Shown: positions 8,912 to 19,439 of the stretch, one piece after another
Numbering within the stretch: the stretch's first letter is position 1
Layout of the letters: each line of letters begins with the position of its first letter
NCBI GenBank assembly: GCA_003427395.1
Contig: BFEA01000001.1
Span: 8,975,336 to 9,032,850 of the forward strand
From: Chara braunii
Lineage: Eukaryota > Streptophyta > Charophyceae > Charales > Characeae
Direction: 5' to 3'
DNA: 57,515 bases
Notes under the pieces: model-generated
Seen by the model: the letters and a program-made list of their open reading frames with translations, nothing else
Databases searched by the model: none
What the model was told of the DNA's origin: nothing
Made by a program: the position numbers and the translations under genes

Positions 8912-10488
8912 TCGGATGAATCCGTGGCATCGTGAGCCATCCTCGTCACACTGCCCTTAAGAGAACGAATGGTCGAAAACGAAGACCACGGGATAGATCG
9001 GATACATCCGAAGTAGGCGCAATCGAAAGACCGACGTCGCATAGGCACCTGCATCGGGAAAAGCAAGACCTCGCTAGAAGGCCCTAGAACGCTAATACAG
9101 CAGACGAAGACGTGCACCCCATGGTGATACGGTATCATCCAAAGTCGACAAGCGGATTGTAAAGTTCGCCGGTGTAGTTCAGATGCATCCGAGCTCCAAA
9201 TGGTGTGGACCACGCCCGTGTGGCCCGGACCAATCCGAACTCAAGTTTTCTCGTCCTTTTGAGTCGGTAACGGTTGTGACTCGGATGCATCCGAATTCGA
9301 ACAGTGCGGTCCGGAGACGGTCGTCCCCAAGAGGACGCCATCTACAAAACGTGTTTTCGTCAACGACCTGTGAGCACTGGGTTAACCCTATTCTGCCGGA
9401 GGTTTGGTTCGATTGAACCTGAACTTCGCCATTGTGGCTCGGATTAATCCGAGACGGGGACCGGCGGATGGACCCCATGATCTGTTGACGCCCATCCAGC
9501 CATCCAAGCTTCCGTTATTCCCCAGCTGTCCTTGGGTCCACCCGAACTTAGCACGGTGTGTCTTTGTCCTTGAGTGTTTAAGACGGGTGTGGCTCGGATT
9601 TATCCGATTTCGACAAGGGCTGTCCCGATACGTGCGACCACGAGAGGCTGGGCCGACACCGTGTGCTTTCGTCGTATAAGTTTATCAGACCGTGCGACGT
9701 CATCAATACCCTCTGCGCATGTGGTAAATCTGAACAAGCCATCGGTGTGGTTCGGATTAATCCGACTTCGCCGAGGCGCTTCGGTATGTTGTTGCCCCAC
9801 CACACACCGGACCTCCCCGCGATTGTCGTAGTGTGTCGTTATAATCTGTGCATCATTACAGGGGATGTCGTCGTCCTCGTGAGTTTTAGTTGGTTGTGGC
9901 TCGCCCAATCCAAACAACAGACACGTTTGCTGTAGTCGCAGCACAAGTTTCGAGCTCGTCTTTCTTCCACCTGAGCGTCACCTTCTCGACTCGTTTTAGT
10001 TGGATGAATCCGAGGTATCGTCAACCCTCGTCATCAGACTGGCCTTCGTAGAGCGAATGGTCAAAGACGAAGACAGCGGGGTAGTTCGGATACATCCAAA
10101 CTGGGCACAGTCGAAAGACCGACGTTGTGACTCGGATGCATCCGAATTAGCACAATGCGATATAGAAACGGCCGACCACAAGAGGAGGCCATCGGCATGG
10201 CGTGTTTTCATCAATGATCTGTGAGCATAGGTTGGACCCTATGTTGTCGGAGGTGTGGTTCGGATTAATCCGTGATGGGAACCGGTGGATAGACGGCACG
10301 GTCTGTTGACAACGTGTGATTTTGTCGTTCACGTTTATCAGAACGTGCGACGTCGTAAATACCGTCTGAGCATATGACAAATCCAAACTTGCCGTCGGTG
10401 CGGTTCGGATAAATCCGAACTTCGCCGAGGTGCCTCGGTTTGTGGTCGCCCCGTGAGTTTTAGTGGGTTGTGGCTCGGACGCAACCGA
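8912..10488. repeat. Palindrome-rich duplicated DNA
   Basis: Copies of TCGGAT-NN-ATCCGA start at 8912 (last base changed), 8998, 9179 (decayed), 9225 (decayed), 9281, 9439, 9594, 9752, 10000 (decayed), 10086 (decayed), 10132, 10260 (last base changed), 10405 and 10475 (decayed). They sit in longer diverged duplicates: 8913-9040 matches 10001-10127, 9267-9420 matches 10118-10266, and 9667-9800 matches 10320-10453. The flanks drift more than the palindromes. No credible gene was found; ORFs here are short and differ between the duplicate copies. Confidence 0.85.
9840..10000 (-). pseudogene. Fragment of the 7901-8746 ORF
   Basis: In the minus frame this encodes RNLCCDYSKRVCCLDWASHN, clearly related to the LWCDYSKRVWYLDWAS segment of the ORF at 7901-8746. 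The nucleotide match is about 8559-8650 against 9898-9990. The rest of the gene is missing, so this is a relic of a second copy or a local duplication. Confidence 0.65.
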
Positions 10489-10715
10489 AATTAACAAGGG
10501 TGGCTCGGATACGTTAGTTGTTGCGCCACCAGAGGACGGTATGGACAGGGTGGGCTGTCGTTCTCCTGGTTGGTCAGATATGTCGCTGTCGACAATACCC
10601 TATGAGCATCTGATCGCTCTGTGTCCTGTCCTGTGTCCACGTCAGCGGAAGGGTTCCTCGCGGCGATTGGCTGACGCGAGGTTGGATAGGGTTTAAAGAT
10701 TTGAATTCACGTTCG

Positions 10716-10808
10716 CCCTTGAGTGCGATCACAGATCAGTAATCCGAAGACTGCTAGGACATTGTCCTAGCAGTGTTCGGATTGTTGATCTGTGATTGCG
10801 CTCAAGGG
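10716..10808. repeat. 93-bp near-perfect hairpin
   Basis: The left arm begins CCCTTGAGTGCGATCACAG and the right arm ends CTGTGATTGCGCTCAAGGG; the centre is CTGCTAGGACATTGTCCTAGCAG in effect, with almost no loop. A third, arm-only copy lies at 10861-10898. This looks like a small foldback element or MITE. No coding content. Confidence 0.85.
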
Positions 10809-10809
10809 G

Positions 10810-10938
10810 GAACAACCTCGAATCGATTAGGCGACTGTCTGTGTCTTCTAATCTGTCGTGGCAGTCTTCGGATTACTGATCTGTGATTGCACTCAGGGGA
10901 GACCAACCTAAGATCGGTAGAGCGACTGTCTGCGATAC
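10810..10938. repeat. Arm-only copy and flanking direct repeat of the 10716 hairpin
   Basis: The segment GCAGTCTTCGGATTACTGAT onward (10861-10898) repeats the hairpin arm. The sequence following each arm, AACAACCT (10810) and ACCAACCT (10901) and then GCGACTGTCTG, is also repeated. The arm and its flank were therefore duplicated together. Confidence 0.7.
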
Positions 10939-11430
10939 ACAAAGATTGGAGAAAGGCAGAAAACCCGCATAGACACGGAAGGGAGACTAAGATCGATAGA
11001 GACGTCGACAAGGAGAGGAGGCGCAGCGAGAGAGTCTATCTTTATCTCTCTGTCTCTCCATGTGCAGATCCTGCGGATGGTGTTGTCTTTTTCGGAATTC
11101 GCAATGTGACCCATTTGAAAACCGCACACAAGAAATATAAGAAAAAATTGTGCGTGTCGGCGAGAGGAGGAGTGACGAAAAATGTGAAAAATTTGACGAA
11201 TGTAGAGGACAATTTACGGATACAAAACCGAACGCCGAGCGAACTGCACGACGCGACTTACGCGAAAAAATGATTAAACAAACCGAGCGCAATAAAAAAT
11301 AATTCGGCGAGAAGAAAGTCCATGTACAATCCAGAAGTGAGACGATTCGTGAGAATCCATGTTTTCGTATTTGACAACATACGGCTAAAAACCTTATATC
11401 GCAGTTCGTGAAAGAGACAACAAATTGACG
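10939..11430. other. No recognised feature
   Basis: An open plus frame ending at 11273 gives a Lys/Arg-rich protein with no recognisable domain, and overlapping frames are equally open. I see no basis for calling a gene here. Confidence 0.4.
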
Positions 11431-11473
11431 ACACGCGAGTAACAATTCAAGAGAACATCCACAGGCGGGTCCT

Positions 11474-11614
11474 CTTTCGTTGGTGACCACTCGCCCCGAT
11501 CAGATGGCACACTCACACGTCCACGTGTCAGCTCTTGAACATGCGTGGCCACGCTGATGGATGTGGGGCTCTATTCGACAACATCCCGTTGTCGCATAGA
11601 GCCCCGCATCCATC
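11474..11614. repeat. Hairpin family copy A (right arm truncated)
   Basis: It contains the left arm GGTGACCACTCGCCCCGATC, then ACACGTCCACGTGTCAG, GCGTGGCCACGCTGATGG and the loop core, ending after GAGCCCCGCATCCATC. The distal right arm is missing. It is preceded and followed by the direct repeat GAGTAACAATTCAAGAGAAC (about 11437 and 11615). Confidence 0.8.
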
Positions 11615-11702
11615 GTGAGTAACAATTCAAGAGAACATTTGAAGTGACGACACAATCTCGAAGCGTGTGTCACAACATTCTCGGGCTACATTCGCGGGTC
11701 CT

Positions 11703-11926
11703 GTTTCGTTGGTGACCACTCGCCCCGATCATATGGCACACTCACACGTCCACGTGTCAGCTCCTGAACATGCGTGGCCACGCTGATGGATGCGGGGCTC
11801 TATTCGACAACATCCCGTTGTCGCATAGAGCCCCGCATCCATTAGCGTGGCCACGCTTGTTCAGGACATGACACGTGGACGTCTGAGTGTGCCATCTGAT
11901 CAGGGCGAGTGATCGCCAATGAAACG
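11703..11926. repeat. Hairpin family copy B (full length)
   Basis: This is a 224-bp inverted repeat whose arms of about 100 bp meet at ATTCGACAACATCCCGTTGTCG. The left end GTTTCGTTGGTGACCACTCG mirrors the right end CGAGTGATCGCCAATGAAAC. The arms contain the palindromic word GCGTGGCCACGC and the motif CACGTCCACGTGTCA. It is the most complete copy of the family. Confidence 0.9.
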
Positions 11927-11956
11927 CATGCATTCTTGCTCCCGAAACTCCTTCAT

Positions 11957-12147
11957 CTCGCCCCGATCAGATGGCACACTCACACGTCCACATGTCAAGT
12001 CCTGAACATGCGTGGCCACGCTGATGCGTGCAGGGCTCTATTCAACAACATTCTGTTGCCGCATAGAGCCTCGCATCCATCAGCGTGCACACGCTTGTTC
12101 AGGAACTGACACGTGGACGTTTGAGTGTGCCATCAGATCGGGGCGAG
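11957..12147. repeat. Hairpin family copy C
   Basis: Same arm order as copy B, bounded by CTCGCCCCGATCAGATGGCA on the left and CCATCAGATCGGGGCGAG on the right, with more mismatches near the loop (ATTCAACAACATTCTGTTGCC). Confidence 0.85.
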
Positions 12148-12193
12148 TGGTTGCCAATGGAACGAGATCCGCGAACGCACCCTGAGGTAAGTT

Positions 12194-12563
12194 CGCGAAC
12201 GAAACAGGCCAACGCATAAGACGAACGAAATAGAGGCACTGAAAAAAAACTAACGACAGGGACGAAGATGGTAGTTGGACACAACAGCACACACGTCCAC
12301 GTGTCAAGTCATGATCATGCGTAGCCACGCTGATGGGTGTGGGGCTCTATTTGACAACATTTTGTTGCCACATAGAGCCCCGCATCCATCAGCGTGCCCA
12401 CGCTTGTTCAGGACCTGGACGTGTGAGTATGCCATCTGATGGGGGCGAGTGGTCGCCAATGGAACTAGATTCGCGAAAGCAGGCCAACGCAAAAGACGAA
12501 CGGCATAGAGGCACTGATAGAAAACTAATGACGGGGACGATGATGGTAGTGGAACACGACGGC
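12194..12563. repeat. Direct repeat flanking hairpin copy D
   Basis: 12194-12286 (AGGCCAACGCATAAGACGAA onward) and 12472-12563 (AGGCCAACGCAAAAGACGAA onward) are direct copies on either side of hairpin copy D. The duplication therefore involved a larger unit than the hairpin alone. Confidence 0.75.
12288..12465. repeat. Hairpin family copy D
   Basis: The left arm starts ACACGTCCACGTGTCAAG and the right arm ends near CTGATGGGGGCGAGTGG. The loop is TATTTGACAACATTTTGTTGCC. This is the most diverged of the four copies; a further fragment of the right arm (GGATGCGGGGCTCTA) lies at about 13033. Confidence 0.8.
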
Positions 12564-12565
12564 AG

Positions 12566-13082
12566 AACATATGCAATTGCCTTGTCTTTTATCTCATTCG
12601 TTTTATTGCGCTTGTCTGTGTCGTTCACACAAAGTATGCGAACGAAACTGACAAGCGCAGACAAACGAACAAGACAGAACCAACAAAAAAAAGATCAACC
12701 AACGACGCCAAAAGAAATATGAACCAACGACGAAGACGAAGACGAGAGAGGAACACGACCGCAAAACGTATGCGAAGAAGAAAGAAAGAGAGATAAATAG
12801 ATAGCGAGAGAGAGAGAGAGCGACAGAGAGGCGGTCTCCGCCTTCATCACACGGCCCAATCAAACGTCACGATCAAATGGCCCCGAACGTCACCCCGATC
12901 ACACATCGGACTCACGGAGACAGATCCCTGTTAGATCACACGACACTGCTCGTTCGCGGCGACTGAACCCAATGTAATAGCCACTGCGCGAATCCCGACT
13001 ACAGATCGCGTACATGTGTGGGCACTCTGACGGATGCGGGGCTCTACGCAAACCCAGCATGGCATGATTTTTCAGGTCGGTG
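12566..13082. other. No recognised gene
   Basis: The sequence is rich in AACGAAAC and GACGAAGACGA-like words and holds a fragment of the hairpin family at about 13030-13050. It leads into the GA microsatellite. No credible coding region was seen. Confidence 0.4.
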
Positions 13083-13369
13083 GAGATGGCGAGAGAAAGA
13101 GAGCCAGAGAGAGAGAGAGAAAGAGGGAGGGAGAGAGAGAGAGAGGGAGAGAGAGACAGAGATAGAGAGAGAGAGCGAGAGNNNNNNNNNNNNNNNNNNN
13201 NNNNNNNNNNNNNNNNNNNNNNNNNNNNNNNNNNNNNNNNNNNNNNNNNNNNNNNNNNNNNNNNNNNNNNNNNNNNNNNNNNNNNNNNNNNNNNNNNNNN
13301 NNNNNNNNNNNNNNNNNNNNNNNNNNNNNNNNNNNNNNNNNNNNNNNNNNNNNNNNNNNNNNNNNNNNN

Positions 13370-13465
<96 letters not shown>

Positions 13466-13660
13466 GAGAGAGAGAGCTATATAGAGACAGAGAGAGAGAG
13501 AGAGCTATATAGAGAGAGAAAGAGCTATATAGAGACAGAGAGAGAAAGAGAGAGAGAGAGAGAGAGCGCTATATATAGAGAGAGAGAGAGAGAAAGAGAG
13601 AGACAAAGCCAAATAGAGAGAAAGATAGGGGGAGAGAGACAGAGAGAGATGAGAAAGGGA
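13083..13660. repeat. GA/AG microsatellite with gap
   Basis: Long runs of GA are interrupted by GAGAGCTATATAGAGA-like blocks. The long Glu-Arg and Ser-Leu open frames over this segment are microsatellite artefacts, not genes. Confidence 0.95.
13182..13369. other. Assembly gap (188 N)
   Basis: A run of N inside the GA microsatellite, as expected where short reads cannot cross a simple repeat. True length is unknown. Confidence 0.95.
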
Positions 13661-14840
13661 GATAGAATGAGAGAGAGAACGCACCTTTTCCTTCCTTGAT
13701 TTGTTACTGTTGTTGGAAACAATGGCCCCGGTGACTTGGTTGCTGATCTCAAACCGCAATATGACGACGCGTGTCGCGACGCGCGAAAACGGAGGTGCCG
13801 ACGCGTGAGAGGGCAACACCGCGAATGGAGATGTGGGAGATTGCGACGCGAAGGAGATGGCGAGGCGAGGGATATGGCGACGAGGGAGAGAGAGAGAAGC
13901 GAGGTAGACGGTGGGGGAGACGGCGACGAGATGGATGTGTCGCTGACAAGGGCGGGTGGTCCGGGCGCGCTACGGGCATTTTCGGCCGTGAGGGTTGGCG
14001 ACACCTGCGATTGCCTGCTGCTTCGGATGATTGCAATGCCCACCTGCAAATTCGCGGAATGGCGCCGACGTCATTCGAATGGCGGATACATCCGCGCGGG
14101 GCCCAAGAAATGAAAGCGGGTGGGAAAAGTCACGCTGGATGACGCATTGGAACCGTCGATATCACGGTAAGATCCGCGCGGGCCTCGATAATCAAAAGTG
14201 GGCGGGAAAATTTGCGCCAGATGATGCGTTGGAACCGTCGATAGCACGGTGAAAAAGGGTCAGTCCTCTCGAAATCACGGCCCGCCCTCCCGCGACAGTT
14301 TCGGATCGGGCGATTTCATGAGGACGGTCCGTCAAAAAAGGGACCGCCTGATGTCACAGCCCCCGACGCGGCAGTCCGCCGTTACTGACTCTGCGGCAGG
14401 CAGCTGAAGGGCCCCTCAAGCCCCACTCACTGCACTCACCGTTCCCCTGTCGGGTACCAAACGAATGGGGGTGGCTGTCACACCCATTCGCTGGTGTCAT
14501 TTCTTCCGTGTGCTGCTGCTGCGACGCGTCCGCCATCGCTCGAAGTCGCCGCCATCATATCGCAGGCCCCTTGCGCATCCAGGCCTTCGTTCTTTCAGCA
14601 ATCGTCGACAGTGGGGGGCGCTAACGAAAACGTCACGCGACTGTAGACCTTGCGCGTCGTCCCGTTCGCGCTGTGCTCTTCTTGGGTCGGCTGGAGGAGT
14701 TTGTTGACTCGCAGGTCAGTAAGAAGCCCACGCCCCCTGCTTGGCCCATTCACCATTTCAAGCCCCCACCTCTTCCCATTGCCCTTCCACTCCTTCGACT
14801 ATGCAAGTCTTGTTCTCTGCCACCACCTGCTCCGCCAATC
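13661..14840. other. GC-rich DNA without a recognised gene
   Basis: Several overlapping frames are open on both strands but are Arg/Ser-rich and resemble nothing I know. A tandem repeat of about 83 bp lies at 14091-14250, with CATTGGAACCGTCGATATCACGG in one unit and GTTGGAACCGTCGATAGCAC in the other. The direct repeats are clear; coding capacity is not. Confidence 0.4.
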
Positions 14841-15341
14841 ACGCGCGCACGATCTTGAGCGCACGACGCCCACCGATCACAACCACGGAAGACCTCATGC
14901 AGTGACACACGTTGACGTCATCATCTTGCACATGACGTCAGCAACGGGCAATGGCTTGCGGCTTTCACAGTCAAGATCGTCGGACGCCTCCGACGACCGC
15001 ATCTGATGCGTGGAGAAAGTCCCATCGCCCTCGAGTCTTGGCGTCCTCAACATCGCTTGTTGGTACACTTTCTTGGACCCTGGCCCGCGGGTCGTCTTCC
15101 CCTAGTCTACTTACGATATCGCAATAGAGTTGGTCGTGCAAGTCTTCTTCTACATCACCACCTGCTCCGTCAATCACACACGAGTCGCCATGCGCGCGAA
15201 ATGCAGTTGGTCGTGCAAGTCTTCTTCTACATCAACACCTGCTCCGTCAATCACGCACGAGTCGCCATGTGCGCGATCTTGAGTCCACGATGTCCGCAGC
15301 TCACAACCACGGAAGTTCCCTTCCACTAACACACGATGACA

Positions 15342-15526
15342 TCATTATCTTGCGCATGACGTCAGGAATTCTAAATGGCATGCGGCTTTCGTAGTCGAGA
15401 TCATCGGACGCCTCCGACGATGGCATGTGTATAAGAGACAGTCATTATCTTGCGCATGACGTCAGGAATTCTAAATGGCATGCGGCTTTCGTAGTCGAGA
15501 TCATCGGACGCCTCCGACGATGGCAT
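15342..15526. repeat. Identical 85-bp direct repeat around an adapter (probable artefact)
   Basis: 15342-15426 and 15442-15526 are identical over 85 bp, although every other repeat in this neighbourhood is diverged. They are separated only by the sequencing-transposon sequence at 15425-15441. The duplication is best read as an assembly artefact. Confidence 0.85.
15425..15441 (+). other. Tn5 mosaic-end (Nextera adapter) sequence
   Basis: ATGTGTATAAGAGACAG is the inner 17 bases of the 19-bp Tn5 mosaic end used in tagmentation libraries. Its place between two identical 85-bp copies fits a library junction read built into the contig, not a genomic transposon. Confidence 0.92.
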
Positions 15527-15659
15527 CTGACGCGTGGACGAAGTTTCATCGCCGTTGCTCCCGGACGTCCTCAAGATCGCGTGTCGATCCACTTGATGTC
15601 CCGTTTTACTATCGCCGGTTTTCACGTCTTTCATATGTTCTCCCATAGTTGTGGCGGTA

Positions 15660-15808
15660 TGTGATCACTGCTGCGATAACACATCATCCGATAGACGTCA
15701 ACACCAGAGACGTCATCTGAAAAACGCGTGTCGATCGACTTTCAGATCCTGTCCATCCATCTCCGGTGTTGACGTCTATCGGATGATGTGTTATCGCAGC
15801 TGATCACA
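15660..15808. repeat. 149-bp inverted repeat (MITE-like)
   Basis: The left arm TGTGATCACTGCTGCGATAA, continuing through CATCATCCGATAGACGTCAAC, is mirrored by the right arm GTTGACGTCTATCGGATGAT, ending CAGCTGATCACA. Arms are about 45 bp and nearly identical, with a unique centre of about 55 bp. No coding capacity. Confidence 0.85.
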
Positions 15809-16537
15809 TCATCCCATGTCCCCGATAGCGGAGCGCTGTGCTGGAAGCCTCACGACAAACGCACACCTCCAACAGGAATCGCCCGTGTCGCACGCACAGC
15901 CAACAGTGGCAAAGCCACCCATCCACAACGTTCAGCGACGACCCGTTGCGCACATCGGACACCCATGGCGAATCCGAAACATCCCAGATTACCGCCGATC
16001 CCGCGACATCCCATCGCCAAGGGCCAACTTTGAGCTCGTTTCCGATCGACTTGGTGATTGAACATGTCTATCGCGGTTGTGGACGACAGCAGGATCTTTT
16101 TCTGGTTGTCTTGAACGTTCCTTGTCATCCTTTGATCGGAACGATTGCCCGAACCACTCATATGCGGAGGCCCACAGAACATATCCAAGACTCATCGCAC
16201 GTTCTCGCACACGCAGCTAGCAATGAGGAACCGCAACGCAACTGGGCGCGAGACGCCGGACACGCATCGGCAACATTTTGGATATGGAACTAGCGCTTAC
16301 AAGTTCCATCGCGCCCACAAGAAAACGTCACAGCACCGCCGCCCGTGCGGCAGCCCGTCCCATCGCCACGATTCGTTTTGGGCAAACTCTGACGTGGACA
16401 ATCCTCTCGATCCACGCCGATCACATTTCGATTCCAATTAATCGTAGCCGCGTTTTCCAGAGCAGCTTAGGGATGCGTGCGCAGGATTGCAGCGGGAGCG
16501 AGAGAGTGTTGTTCGTGCCACTTATTTCGGATGGAGT
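15809..16537. other. No recognised gene
   Basis: Three plus-strand frames stay open for 80-150 codons, and a minus frame is also open. None shows a familiar motif, and the overlap suggests low stop-codon density rather than coding. Confidence 0.35.
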
Positions 16538-17661
16538 TCGGATTCATCCGAGCTCGGGATGAAGGCAATAGTAGATGTCATTCGCGATGCCAGTGGTTGG
16601 ATGACTATGCCCCCCTTAAGTCCGACCCATTGTTTTCACGCAACGTCCCCCCATCGAGAGTTTTGAGGCGACCCCCTGTCCATGACAACCCGCCATTCAT
16701 GACTTTTGTTGGTGTTCTTTGTCTCCCACGAGGGGTTATGCAATTCTCAGGCTGGACGTTTTTGTTCCGCCTCACTACGTAACGTGTGATGTAGTTCGGA
16801 TGAATCCGAACCACAACCTTCTGCTCGTGGGAAGTCTCAACGGGAACCGCATCCTTCCGATGTCTCAGTGGAAGGGACAATGACGCCAGAGGGGATCGCT
16901 TTCGAAGTAAACATCTCCACAAATTATGACTCCGATAGCTTTCGTTTGTAGCTCGGATGAATCCGAACCACAACCACAGACGACTGACGGACGACAGTTG
17001 TGACTTTTGTCAATGTTTATTTCTTCCGCATTGGGTAGTGCAACACTCACACAAGACTTATCAGTTCCGCGTCACTCCTAAACGTGTGATGTAGTTCGGA
17101 TTAGTCCGAACCACATCCCTCAGCGCATCGTGAGTCCCGAGGTGAGTATCACGCCCAGTGACGGAAGGTCTCATCGGGAAAGGAAAACGACAACACACAG
17201 CACGCGTCCTAAATACAACATACAATAACCGAAGGTGGACACTCATGGCATTTCTTGTTGATTTTTCCTTCCAAGCGGCGAAATGTGAAAATTTCGCAGG
17301 ACGTCTAGGTACCGCCTAACTGAAACCGTTTGCTATGGTCCGGATTAATCCAAACCTCATAGCTCGACGACAATAGAGTCTTATTTGTCTGCCACATCGG
17401 GCAGGCGGGTCTCATGAACTGGGGATGGCACTCTTGGCTTTTGTCTGAGTTGTTTTCTTGCACATGGGGTAGTAATGCAGACACCACACACATCATTGGG
17501 CGGTGGTTCAGATTAATCCGAGCCACGGGTGGTCGCACGACATCCCATTTAATGTCTATCTTTCCAAGGAGGTAGCTCGCATTGATCCGAACCACGGATT
17601 GGTAGGCTTGGATGAGCTTCTGTCTAGGAGTTCTGTTGGCGGGTGGCTCGGATTGATCCGA
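16538..17661. repeat. Palindrome-bearing repeat units of about 300 bp
   Basis: Palindromes start at 16538, 16796, 16953, 17096 (one change), 17339 (decayed), 17509 (decayed), 17576 (decayed) and 17648. Those at 16796 and 17096 share flanks (AACGTGTGATGTAGTTCGGA), exactly 300 bp apart. Blocks resembling GACTTTTGT followed by a (T/C)GGGGTAGT-like word recur between them. Many copies are extended to AGCTCGGAT..ATCCGAACC. Confidence 0.8.
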
Positions 17662-17764
17662 ACCACAGATCTAGGGTGGGGGCGTAGGCTTGAATGAGCT
17701 TTTGTCTTGCACTTCTGTACAACTCGTATTCAGAATGGCCGTGGTAGGTAGAGTTTGTGCTTTC

Positions 17765-17935
17765 ATTGCTCTGCGACCTTCTAGAAAACACTCCATTGGC
17801 TTGGTGAACTTCTGATTGACACTCCATTGGCTTGGTGAACTTCCAATTGACCTTCTAGAAAACCATGCATGACTTCTAGAAAACACTCCATTGGCTTGGT
17901 GAACTTCTGATTGACGACCTTCTGTAAGGGCTTTG
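17765..17935. repeat. Short tandem repeat, unit about 43 bp
   Basis: The words CTCCATTGGCTTGGTGAACT and CTTCTAGAAAAC occur three times each in a row, followed by a pair of ACCTTCTGTAAGGGCTTTGC-like copies at about 17914 and 17980. Non-coding. Confidence 0.85.
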
Positions 17936-17962
17936 CAATGCGATGTGGAATGATTTTTATTT

Positions 17963-19113
17963 TTGGACGATTTCCGATTGACGGCCTTCTGTGAGGGCTT
18001 CGCCGATAAAAAAGTGTTGGGCGTTACAACTGGGTGTGGGCCCCGACGGGGAAACTATCGTTCAACGACATTGTTTACGACGGTCTCCTCTTCCGTATGT
18101 CTATCCATGTGTGCGTGTTGTGTAGGGAGTTCAATGTCGTCGAGTCCTTCGACAAGCATCGCCATGACACCCGAGAAGCACATGCGCTTAGCGAAACCCT
18201 TTTTACCTTGTGCGAGATCGTTGCGGCATCATGACGGTCAAACGTGGATCGACGATGCAACCGAGGACGACTTCGAAGACGACCCATGGACGACCGTCGT
18301 TCCTTATATGAACAGGCATCTCGACGAATGGAACGATAATGATTGGAAGGCGATGGAGTGTTCCTGCCCTTGGGCAAGCCATTACAAGTTTGCCAACATG
18401 TTGGAGTTCGGGAGCCTCATTGCACTGCCTGATGGTGTCCTCCATCGAAAGACCCTGGACGATAAGGGTAAACCGATCCGCTTCCGTACCAGCTTCAGAC
18501 GTCGCCTCCACTGCGAGTACATCACATCTTCATCACGAACTTGGGGAAGTTCGCAGAAGAAAGGGTTGGTGGACTACGCTCGTCATTGTTCATTCTTGGA
18601 ACACTACCCACCCCGTTGCCCGAGGACTTATCCACAAGCTCTATCGTACTGTTGTGTCCGGTTGACGGATGACGGATGTCCTTTCGCCAGAGTGCTATGT
18701 GTGGCTTCTTCAAGTAAAAGTAGGAAACTTGTGGATGCAGTTGTGCTTGTGTCACGCAACGAGATGGTGCTTCAGGGATCCAAGTTCAAGGCGGTCATGT
18801 CTCGCCCAGATGTAAATGGGCGGTTAGACTTGGTGAGAGCAGGTCAGGTAAGAGTTTTTTGTCATTGTGGCATGAGGTGGAAGAGAAAGTGTCTAAAATA
18901 CGTGACTGTATAGGGAATTCCTTAGCACGACGAGGACGGTTTGTCAAGATGAAATACATGTCTGTGTTTTCGGAGAACGCAACAATCGACGAGCCGCAAA
19001 TCCATGTGTATGGATCATTTATGAATGCTATATATGGCTTCCTTTCACGACCTCGTCCGCGGGAAACCCCGTATGTCACAAGACACGGACGTGTGGTCAA
19101 ACCTCGTGTTTAA
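17963..19113 (+). pseudogene. Uncertain multi-exon or decayed gene with a C2H2-like finger
   Basis: One frame stays open for 316 codons (17963-18913), but the most protein-like segments lie in different frames. A CVLCREFNVVESFDKHRH segment with a later H (C2H2 or U1-type zinc-finger spacing) sits in the frame of 18034-18234. An acidic block with WTTVVPYMNRHLDEWNDNDW lies in the 17963 frame, as does a later block with KLVDAVVLVSRNEMVLQG. HEVEEKVSKIRDCIGNSLAR to about 19113 is in a third frame, after a GTCAGGTAAGAG donor-like site. Frame switching means either several introns or frameshift decay. No family is recognised. Confidence 0.4.
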
Positions 19114-19439
19114 GGGAAAAGAAGACTCCCTCATGACGACTAAAGTTGACACCGGCGTTGTGGCATTCGAACTAACACTGCAGACTTGCGAAGGTGGTGT
19201 TCTCTAAGTGTTTCGGATTCATCCGACTCAACAATCAAATACGTGCGTGCACACCCAAGGTTGAACGAGATGCATGAAGGGTTCCCCAAGGACGATCTTT
19301 GGCCAAACAACAACCCGTCAGATTCGGTCTGTGCGACTCCCTAACTGCACACCGTCGAGTTTATTTTCTTGCACGCCTTTGAGGCAAGCGAGGTTTCCAA
19401 ACAGTCCACCACCCTCTAGATCGTCTGGCACTGCCATGT

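Larger units (their letters stand above)
14845..15625. repeat. Diverged large direct duplication
   Basis: The segment from ACGATCTTGAGCGCACGAC (14848) through GGACGCCTCCGACGACCGCAT is repeated from GCGATCTTGAGTCCACGA (about 15268) through CGGACGCCTCCGACGATGGCAT. Each copy is followed by a CTGA(T/C)GCGTGGA block. The copies differ by many substitutions. Inside lies a 77-bp tandem repeat (15129-15275; CAAGTCTTCTTCTACATCA in both units). Confidence 0.75.

Noticed and set aside
13018-13512. Long Glu-Arg and Ser-Leu repeat ORFs
   Set aside because: They are produced by the GA microsatellite and the N run.
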